DNA of 38,484 nucleotides from positions 1 through 38,484 of the forward strand of contig JAJRQE010000170.1 of NCBI GenBank assembly GCA_024280415.1, written 5' to 3'. The stretch comes from Spirochaetota bacterium (GTDB taxonomy: Bacteria; Spirochaetota; Spirochaetia; B11-G9). Under the pieces are notes generated by a model that saw only the letters and a list, made by a program, of their open reading frames with translations, was not told the origin of the DNA and made no database searches. Below, one piece after another: positions 32,597-38,484 of this stretch. Within the stretch, counting starts at the first letter, position 1. Each line of letters opens with the position of its first letter. The position numbers and the translations under genes were made by a program.

Positions 32597-32632
32597 TTGA
32601 CAATCTGACTCCAGTAATTTAGCCTGTACTAT
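32597..32632 (+). promoter_or_regulatory. Promoter of trkA, apparently leaderless
   Basis: TTGACA (32597-32602), a 17-base spacer and TAGCCT (32620-32625), then seven bases (GTACTAT) to the ATG at 32633. No ribosome site exists. TTTAGCCTGTAC is shared with the gph-like promoter at 27911, with the same spacing. Confidence 0.6.
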
Positions 32633-34033
32633 ATGTATATTGTTATTCTTGGAGCCGGAAGAGTGGGCTATATGCTTGCCCGGCAATTGATTGATGAGGG
32701 TAAGGATGTTGCTCTGATAGAGTTAAATGCTGATCGGGCAAAGAATTCATCCAATAATCTGGATTGTCTAGTAGTAAATGCTTCCGGGACAAATATTGAT
32801 ACCCTGAAAAAAGCTGGTATACAGAAAGCCGATGCTTTTGTCAGTGTCACCGAATCTGACGAAATAAATATGATAGCCTGTGGTCTTGTTTCAACGGAAT
32901 TTGCAAAACCTGTAACTATTGCCAGAGTTCGCAGTATGGATTATTCCGATACGAAGCTGATTGAAAACAGCATATTAGGAATAGACCATTTTATCAATCC
33001 GGATAAAGAGGCTTCACAGGCTGTAATCAGAGCTCTTGAATATGGAGCAAGAAGCGATATTATGAAGTTTGAGAACGGCAGGATTGAAATGCGTGACCTT
33101 CCTCTGGGAAGGGATTCTGTATTTATCAATAAACCCCTGAAAAGTGTAAGAAAAGATCTTGGATTTGAGTTTTTAATTTCTGTTATTATACGGGATAACT
33201 ATTCCATAATCCCTGACGGTGAAACAATTCTCCGGGAAAACGACAGGATCTATCTCCTCTCCACAGAGGAAATATTCGAAGATATCTATACTCTTGAGAA
33301 TCTTGGGGATCAGGAAATAAAAAAGATTCTTCTCGTAGGTGGCGGTGATGTTGGAATGAATATTGCCGAAATGATTCTGGAAAATCAGGAAGTTGTTCCT
33401 AATTTAATAGGACGTCTAAAAAATATTCTTCTTAATAAAAAACGCAATAAACTTCATATAATAGACAAGGACTATGCAAGAACCAAAGTTTTATCCGAAC
33501 GCTTTCCCCAGGCATTGGTTACCTGCCAGGATATTATGGATGAAGGTGTTCTTGAAGATGAAGAGCTTCTTAAGAATGATCTGATTATATCTGCTACAGG
33601 GAATCATGAGCTGAATATTATTGCCGGCAGTTATGCAAAATCACTTGGGATCAAGAAAGCAATTTCCCTGGTTATGAAAGACAGTTATCGTCATATGGCT
33701 CATAATCTCAATCTGGATGTGACTATAAGCAGGAATACAACAGTCGTTAATTCAATTCTTAAGATACTCAGAAGGGGAAATATAAAGAATGTTTATGCCA
33801 TTTCCGGTGGTAAGCTTGAGGTGCTTGAGTTCTCTATTTCAAATAATTCAGGTCTTGTGGGCAAAAAGCTCAGTGATATTAAACTTCCAAAGAATACTCT
33901 GATAATACTGATTACCAGGGGAGAAGGGACGATAATACCATATGGAGATCTTATTGTGGAAGAAGATGACCATATTGCAATTATTACAGAAAGAGAGTCG
34001 ATTAAAAAGCTGGAAGGACTCCTGGTAGAGTGA
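32633..34033 (+). CDS. trkA: Trk potassium uptake system NAD-binding subunit TrkA
   Basis: 466 residues with the duplicated RCK layout of full-length TrkA. The first Rossmann domain has VILGAGRVGYMLA (about 3-15), with a TrkA_C domain near 145-225. A second Rossmann domain has ILLVGGGDVGMNIAEM (about 230-245), with a second TrkA_C domain near 385-466. It binds NAD/NADH or ATP and gates the TrkH potassium channel from the cytoplasmic side. The ATG has no ribosome site; the promoter indicates a leaderless mRNA. Its stop overlaps the GTG start of trkH (GTGA). Confidence 0.92.
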   Translation: MYIVILGAGRVGYMLARQLIDEGKDVALIELNADRAKNSSNNLDCLVVNASGTNIDTLKKAGIQKADAFVSVTESDEINMIACGLVSTEFAKPVTIARVRSMDYSDTKLIENSILGIDHFINPDKEASQAVIRALEYGARSDIMKFENGRIEMRDLPLGRDSVFINKPLKSVRKDLGFEFLISVIIRDNYSIIPDGETILRENDRIYLLSTEEIFEDIYTLENLGDQEIKKILLVGGGDVGMNIAEMILENQEVVPNLIGRLKNILLNKKRNKLHIIDKDYARTKVLSERFPQALVTCQDIMDEGVLEDEELLKNDLIISATGNHELNIIAGSYAKSLGIKKAISLVMKDSYRHMAHNLNLDVTISRNTTVVNSILKILRRGNIKNVYAISGGKLEVLEFSISNNSGLVGKKLSDIKLPKNTLIILITRGEGTIIPYGDLIVEEDDHIAIITERESIKKLEGLLVE

Positions 34034-35478
34034 AAGTAAAAACTGTTCTTCATGTTCTTTCAGTCCTTATGCTGATTATTTCCCTGTTTATCTTCTTATC
34101 AGCTCTGGTAGCTCTTTATTACCGTGAATTCAGTTCAGTCTTTGCATTTCTTAAAACACTGCTAATTGTAGTGCCGCTTTCTTTATTGGTTTATTTTATG
34201 ACCTGGAAATCAAAAAACGGTGTTTTAGGGACCCGGGAGGGTTTTCTTCTTGTTTCTTCAAGCTGGATTACTGCATCCCTTGCTGGTGCGCTTCCTTTCA
34301 CCTTTGACCATGAGATTCCCGGTTATACAGATGCCTTTTTTGAAACGATGTCAGGATTTACCACCACAGGTGCTTCAATCCTTACAGATATTGAGGGACT
34401 TTCCCATGGAATGCTCTTCTGGCGTTCCATGACACACTGGCTCGGAGGAATGGGGATAGTAGTTCTTACAGTTGCACTACTTCCTCTTCTTGGAATAGGT
34501 GGAACACAGCTCCTGAGAGCCGAAGCACCGGGACCCTCACTGGATAAGATAACGCCTAAAATAACACAGAATGCAAAAATACTATGGCTAATCTATGTGG
34601 GTTTTACCTTTGTGGAGATTGTTCTTCTTATGTTTGGGGGAATGTCACTTTTTGATGCCTCTACACATACCTTTGGTACTATGGCAACAGGCGGTTTTTC
34701 AACAAGAGCAGCCAGTGTAGGAGCCTTTGACTCAGCTTTTATACATATAGTTATAACTGTTTTTATGGTTCTTGCAGGGATGAATTTTAATCTCTACTAT
34801 AAAATTTTATCAGGTAACTTTCGAGGGTTTTTTCGGGATACAGAGATGAAAGTCTATATTTCCATTTTTTTAGTTGTGACTCTATTAATCAGTATTAATC
34901 TTCTTGGTACCTATGGTTCGTTTGGAAAAAGTCTACAGTATGCCGGATTTCAGGCAGCTTCAATCCTTACAACAACAGGGTATGCAACTGCAGATTATTC
35001 TCTCTGGCCGGCATTCTCCCAAAATGCACTTTTTTTTCTCATGTTTGTTGGAGGATGTTCCGGTTCAACCGGGGGCGGATTAAAAGTTATCAGAATTGTC
35101 ACTCTGTTTAAACTTGCCATTCATGAGATGAAGCAGATGATCTATCCCAGTGGTGTTTTTAGATTAAGGATGAATGGCATTGTGATGAAAAAGGATATTG
35201 TATATCCTATTGCCGGTTTCTTTTTTCTATACTTTTTACTTCTTCTGGCTGTAACTCTGAGTGTGTCCTCAGGAGGTTATTCAATAATTACTTCATTTTC
35301 TACAGCTCTTGCTACTCTTGGAAATATTGGACCTGGATTTGGCAAGATAGGTCCGGCTTTCAACTATTCATTTTTTCCCGGATATATCAAATGGATTCTC
35401 AGTGTGGCAATGATGCTGGGACGACTCGAAATTTATACAGTTCTTATACTTATTACACCCAAATTCTGGAGACCCTAG
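34030..35478 (+). CDS. trkH: Trk potassium uptake channel subunit TrkH
   Basis: 482 residues of the TrkH/KtrB/HKT superfamily, with four membrane-pore-membrane repeats. The pore loops are visible as TMSGFTTTGASIL, FGTMATGGFSTRAAS, ASILTTTGYATAD and LATLGNIGPGFG, each with the central Gly of the selectivity filter. The intramembrane loop GGCSGSTGGGLKVIR is also present. It forms the inner-membrane potassium pathway with TrkA. GTG start at 34030, overlapping the trkA stop; translation is probably coupled. Confidence 0.92.
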   Translation: MKVKTVLHVLSVLMLIISLFIFLSALVALYYREFSSVFAFLKTLLIVVPLSLLVYFMTWKSKNGVLGTREGFLLVSSSWITASLAGALPFTFDHEIPGYTDAFFETMSGFTTTGASILTDIEGLSHGMLFWRSMTHWLGGMGIVVLTVALLPLLGIGGTQLLRAEAPGPSLDKITPKITQNAKILWLIYVGFTFVEIVLLMFGGMSLFDASTHTFGTMATGGFSTRAASVGAFDSAFIHIVITVFMVLAGMNFNLYYKILSGNFRGFFRDTEMKVYISIFLVVTLLISINLLGTYGSFGKSLQYAGFQAASILTTTGYATADYSLWPAFSQNALFFLMFVGGCSGSTGGGLKVIRIVTLFKLAIHEMKQMIYPSGVFRLRMNGIVMKKDIVYPIAGFFFLYFLLLLAVTLSVSSGGYSIITSFSTALATLGNIGPGFGKIGPAFNYSFFPGYIKWILSVAMMLGRLEIYTVLILITPKFWRP

Positions 35479-35479
35479 T

Positions 35480-36262
35480 ATGAATGAAACCCTTGAGCTC
35501 ATTGGAAACAGAAAATCTGTTAGAAATTTTAAAGATAAAAAGATAAAAAGGGAAGATATAAATACCATTATAAATTCTACATTAAGAGCCCCTACTGCCG
35601 GAGGTCAGATGCTTTATTCAATAATTGAGGTGGAAGATCCGATCCTTAAGGATAAGCTGGTAGTCACATGTGATAACCAGCCTTTTATTGCAAAAGCACC
35701 CCTGGTGCTCCTGTTCCTGGCAGATTATCAGCGAACCTACGATCTATTTATCTCCTCAGGTGTTATAGAGTATGCCGGTAGAGAGGGGATTACACATCGG
35801 ACTCCTGGTCCCGGAGACTTTATGCTTGCATCCTGTGATGCATTGATAGCGGCTCAAACCAGTGTTCTGGCTGCTGAATCTCTGGGTCTTGGTTCCTGTT
35901 ATATTGGAGATATAATGGAGAACTATGAACTTCACAGGGAGATGTTTGATCTTCCTGATTATGCTTTTCCCATAACAATGCTGTGCTTCGGATATCCTGA
36001 AGGAGACTATTCGACCAGATCGGTCTCTCCGAGATATCCCGGAGAATATATATGTTTTAAAAATCAGTACAGGAGATTAGACCAGCCGGACTTTTCACAG
36101 ATGGTAAGGCCTGTTGAAGAGACCTTTTTCAAGAGTCGTAATTTTACTGGAAATTCTGAAAATATTGGACAGCATTTCTATACAAAAAAATTTACATCGG
36201 ATTTTACTCTCGAGATGAATCGATCTGTACAGAAAGCTCTCGATATCTGGTCAGGAATTTAA
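35480..36262 (+). CDS. Nitroreductase-family FMN oxidoreductase
   Basis: 260 residues. The N-terminal NRKSVRNFKDKKI and RAPTAGGQMLYSIIEV segments are the FMN-binding start of the nitroreductase fold, and AAESLGLGSCYIGDI is the second conserved block. Such enzymes reduce nitro groups, quinones or related compounds with NAD(P)H. GGAG precedes the ATG, one base after the trkH stop, so it travels with the trk genes. Its last 12 bases overlap the convergent thioredoxin-like gene. Substrate unknown. Confidence 0.88.
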   Translation: MNETLELIGNRKSVRNFKDKKIKREDINTIINSTLRAPTAGGQMLYSIIEVEDPILKDKLVVTCDNQPFIAKAPLVLLFLADYQRTYDLFISSGVIEYAGREGITHRTPGPGDFMLASCDALIAAQTSVLAAESLGLGSCYIGDIMENYELHREMFDLPDYAFPITMLCFGYPEGDYSTRSVSPRYPGEYICFKNQYRRLDQPDFSQMVRPVEETFFKSRNFTGNSENIGQHFYTKKFTSDFTLEMNRSVQKALDIWSGI

Positions 36263-36577
36263 GAGCCTGTAGTATCTTCCAATCTCATCATGTAATTCAT
36301 CTATCGATACATATCGTGCTTTACGTATTGTTTCTTTACCTTTCACAAAGATAAGTATTCCGGGGATTGTAAATATGGAAAATTTACCTGCGGCTTCAGG
36401 GAACTCATCAAGATCTATATATCTTGCTTCCATCCCTATGAACTCTTTTATAAGTTTTTCTATTTTGGGAATCAACGCAATACATACCCCGCAGGCTGGT
36501 CTGGAGAGATAGAGGAGTCTGAAATCACCTGACTCTTTAAATGTATCAATCTCTGAAATTGTTTTAATATTTTGCAT
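36251..36577 (-). CDS. Thioredoxin-like protein
   Basis: 108 residues with a thioredoxin fold. The redox pair is C29-G-V-C32 (RPACGVC, in place of WCGPC), and the cis-proline is P71 in TIPGILIFVKG. There is no signal peptide, so it is cytosolic. The absence of Trp and the CGVC active site place it among thioredoxin-family proteins of unknown partner, not classical TrxA. No ribosome site precedes the ATG; a TTGACA promoter lies so close that the mRNA should be leaderless. Confidence 0.82.
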   Translation of the reverse strand: MQNIKTISEIDTFKESGDFRLLYLSRPACGVCIALIPKIEKLIKEFIGMEARYIDLDEFPEAAGKFSIFTIPGILIFVKGKETIRKARYVSIDELHDEIGRYYRLLNS

Positions 36578-36611
36578 AGACTTTTATTTATTATTTTAAG
36601 TAAGTTGTCAA
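36578..36611 (-). promoter_or_regulatory. Promoter of the thioredoxin-like gene, apparently leaderless
   Basis: On the minus strand TTGACA (36611-36606), a 17-base spacer and AATAAA (36588-36583), then five bases to the ATG at 36577. The -35 is extended as TTGACAACTT, identical to that of the importer promoter. There is no Shine-Dalgarno sequence. Confidence 0.5.
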
Positions 36612-36805
36612 GTGATCCTTTGAGCTGGTAGTACAGTTTTATGTTTAAAATATAGAAATAGCTTTTACCAGGGTGAAAGCTGCGACTTTTGGTAGTGCTT
36701 ATCGATTTTAAAAATATAATACATTGGTATATAATATCTAAAATATCAAAAATATGTATTAAGAGGGTAGGAAATAATATAATTCCAAGAATATAAAAAA
36801 AATAC
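36612..36805 (+). other. Intergenic region with a GC-richer, possibly structured segment (36626-36694)
   Basis: No gene is visible in this AT-rich stretch. Within it AGCTTT (36660-36665) pairs perfectly with AAAGCT (36676-36681). TACCA (36666-36670), inside that loop, can pair with TGGTA at 36690-36694, giving a pseudoknot-like order, or with another TGGTA at 36626-36630. Both TGGTA copies belong to the repeat TGGTAGT-A/G-C. This could be a small RNA or regulatory RNA, but no known riboswitch consensus fits and the case rests on short stems. Confidence 0.3.
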
Positions 36806-36840
36806 TTGCAAAACCTAACATAAATACTAAAATATGTTTT
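36806..36840 (+). promoter_or_regulatory. Promoter of the PAS-GGDEF-EAL gene, apparently leaderless
   Basis: TTGCAA (36806-36811), a 16-base spacer and TAAAAT (36828-36833), then seven bases to the ATG at 36841. No ribosome site is present. Confidence 0.45.
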
Positions 36841-38484
36841 ATGACAAAAATTTATGATTTGGAAGAAGTTGAAGGTAAACTTATTACCCTTGATAGTAAA
36901 ATAGATTCTATAACGGACTACATTTCCGAATATCGTGATTTAACTAATCATAGCTATAATGTAAGAATTACAGGATTTTCAGAATCTGATTTTGTTGAGT
37001 CCCTGTTTGACGGAATGTTTCAAAGCATTGTCCAGAAATTAAATACTGAAATTATTTCTTCAAGTACAGAAGGGACAAGATTTAATCTGATTCTGGAAAA
37101 TACCTCAGATGCAGTTCTGGAGCTGGATGAGGAGGACCGAATACTCAGAGTTAATCCTGCGTCCCTCTCTATTTTCGGATACAGGGAAAAAGAGTTTCTG
37201 GAAAAAAGTATCTATGAAATAATAAGTGATTCCTATCATGACAGCTATAAAAGGCGAATTGAAAACGATACTGTTATAAGAAGAACTGCCACATCTATCA
37301 CAGAAGATGATATTCATGTATTTCGGGGAATAACAAAGTATGGAGGTGTAAAGTCGTTTGAAGCCTTCTGTACACTAATAAGAAGAGACAGGAACAATGT
37401 TCGCCTAATGATAATCAGGGATCTGACTATTAATCAGAGTCTTATAGCCGAGTTAAAGGAAAGCAAGAATAATTATGATGCTCTTTCTGAAACAATTTCT
37501 GAAGTAATTATCAGAATAAATGAACAATTTAAGATAATTTATGCAAACTATGCTGTTAAACAGGTCTTTGGTTATGACAGGAGTTTTTTACTTAATAAAG
37601 ATTTTAAAATTCTCTTTCCTGTCTCCGAATTTACACGATATGAAGATGAATTCCGAAAGTATTTCTATGTTGATTTCAAAGATAGAAATGAAATGGGGTT
37701 GAAAAAGATTATTGAAATACTGGGAAAGAATAAAAACAGGGGAATTTCTCCTATGGAGATGTCTTTCGGAAATGCAAAGGATCTCAGCGGGAGAACTCTT
37801 ACATGTATTATCAGAGATATAACCAACAGAAAAACAATTGAGAGAAAACTGAGACATCTTGCTTTTCATGATAAATTGACCAGTTTAGGTAACCGGGAAT
37901 TTTTTGATACAGATATGAAGGCATTTTTTAATGATTATGCTAAAAATAATAACCTGACTGCAGTTCTTCTTTTTCTGGATCTGGATGGTTTTAAGCAGAT
38001 AAATGACACTTTCGGGCATCAGTCTGGTGATGAACTGCTGATACAGACTGCAAAAAGACTCCGTAGAACTCTTCGGGACAGTGATTCTGTTTATCGGTTC
38101 GGTGGTGATGAGTTTGTAATACTTATACGAAATATTGGAAGAAAAACTGAAGCTGCAACTGTTGCAGGTAATGTTCTGAATGAGATACGAAAACCCTATA
38201 CCCTCATTTCTTCTCCCAATGGAAGCAGTGTTACAATAGGTGTAAGCATTGGAATTACAATGATTCCTGAAGATGGTGCTGATATAGAGAAGATAACTAA
38301 AAATGCAGATCTGGCTATGTATAAGGCTAAAGGTACCGGTAAGAACAGATATGTTTTTTTTAGTGGAGACCTGGATACTTTTGCCCATGAACGATGGCAA
38401 ATGGAGCAGGGACTTAAACTTGCAATAACAAATGGTGAAATTGATATGTATTATCAGCCTATTGTTGATATAAAAGGTAATCCA
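36841..38484 (+). CDS. PAS-PAS-GGDEF-EAL c-di-GMP signalling protein, cut by the window end
   Basis: 548 codons are open to the last base with no stop, so the gene continues outside. After about 80 residues without a recognised domain, two PAS domains follow (about 83-197, with FNLILENTSDAVLELDEEDR; and about 210-325, with SEVIIRINEQFKIIYANYA). A GGDEF domain starts at RHLAFHDKLTSLGNREFF (about 338), with the motif GGDEF at 421-425 and an inhibitory RxxD (RDSD) five residues before it. The final residues (LKLAITNGEIDMYYQPIVD) are the start of an EAL domain. It should make and/or break c-di-GMP in response to PAS signals. There is no membrane segment in the visible part. The start has no ribosome site; the promoter suggests a leaderless mRNA. 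Confidence 0.9.
   Translation, partial: MTKIYDLEEVEGKLITLDSKIDSITDYISEYRDLTNHSYNVRITGFSESDFVESLFDGMFQSIVQKLNTEIISSSTEGTRFNLILENTSDAVLELDEEDRILRVNPASLSIFGYREKEFLEKSIYEIISDSYHDSYKRRIENDTVIRRTATSITEDDIHVFRGITKYGGVKSFEAFCTLIRRDRNNVRLMIIRDLTINQSLIAELKESKNNYDALSETISEVIIRINEQFKIIYANYAVKQVFGYDRSFLLNKDFKILFPVSEFTRYEDEFRKYFYVDFKDRNEMGLKKIIEILGKNKNRGISPMEMSFGNAKDLSGRTLTCIIRDITNRKTIERKLRHLAFHDKLTSLGNREFFDTDMKAFFNDYAKNNNLTAVLLFLDLDGFKQINDTFGHQSGDELLIQTAKRLRRTLRDSDSVYRFGGDEFVILIRNIGRKTEAATVAGNVLNEIRKPYTLISSPNGSSVTIGVSIGITMIPEDGADIEKITKNADLAMYKAKGTGKNRYVFFSGDLDTFAHERWQMEQGLKLAITNGEIDMYYQPIVDIKGNP

Noticed and set aside
36612-36805. c-di-GMP riboswitch before the GGDEF-EAL gene
   Set aside because: The conserved core of GEMM-type riboswitches is not present, and the apparent promoter lies downstream of the structured segment.
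37105-38400. Three minus-strand open frames near the window end (37105-37317, 37588-37869, 37885-38400)
   Set aside because: They are antisense to the continuous PAS-PAS-GGDEF-EAL frame, whose domain motifs are clear; the antisense translations show no domains.
1-38484. Mobile elements, CRISPR arrays, tRNA or rRNA genes
   Set aside because: No transposase, integrase, regular repeat-spacer array or cloverleaf-like sequence was found on reading both strands; the frameshift and truncated gene are not flanked by visible insertion-sequence ends.

Overview
The window is AT-rich, densely packed bacterial chromosome with short intergenic gaps. It has no tRNA or rRNA gene, insertion sequence or CRISPR array that I can see. 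Low GC, an exported binding protein whose signal peptide ends in AFAGGKTEE, and the overall gene content suggest a free-living, anaerobic or facultative spirochaete. That is an inference from style; no marker gene in the window proves it.

Bases 1-21,400 look like a catabolic island. In order it holds: a D-2-hydroxyacid dehydrogenase lacking the usual catalytic Arg; a truncated small protein; a single-chain [2Fe-2S]/molybdopterin hydroxylase (xanthine dehydrogenase family); two translationally coupled RibD C-terminal-domain reductases; an ABC importer (binding protein and two permeases, no ATPase); a DhnA-type aldolase; a zinc alcohol dehydrogenase; an FGGY kinase; a short-chain dehydrogenase; an MFS transporter; a second, two-subunit molybdenum hydroxylase; a HutC-type GntR regulator; a 5'-nucleotidase-like enzyme without a signal peptide; and a second GntR/UTRA regulator. 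The genes from 6.5 to 17.9 kb run as one plus-strand set with overlaps or short gaps. A 13-base sequence containing the HutC-type core GTCTATAC lies just downstream of the -10 element of two promoters, one before the importer operon and one before the nucleotidase gene and next to the HutC gene, so a local regulon is likely. My reading is uptake of a glycosylated or polyol-bearing compound, oxidation/phosphorylation/aldol cleavage of the sugar part, and redox attack on a ring or aldehyde part by the Mo hydroxylases and RibD-like reductases. The substrate is unknown.

Bases 21,400-26,150 (minus strand) form a tight four-gene run: a homologue of the eukaryotic tRNA-queuosine mannosyltransferase (GTDC1/QTMAN, DUF3524), a DUF362 ferredoxin-domain protein, a COG2426 membrane protein and a UvrD/PcrA-type helicase. 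Bases 26,200-31,500 (plus strand) hold a class II aldolase with a CbbY-like HAD phosphatase, then a Gph-like phosphatase, a phosphoglucomutase and a GAF-GGDEF diguanylate cyclase. Bases 31,500-36,600 hold a frameshifted flavin oxidoreductase (minus), trkA-trkH-nitroreductase (plus) and a thioredoxin-like gene (minus). The window ends inside a PAS-PAS-GGDEF-EAL gene.

The most notable points are the shared operator and island, the bacterial QTMAN homologue, a slippery A7 at the frameshift, four genes with promoters so close to the ATG that the mRNAs should be leaderless (two share a 12-base sequence around an unusual -10), and a possible structured RNA before the last gene.
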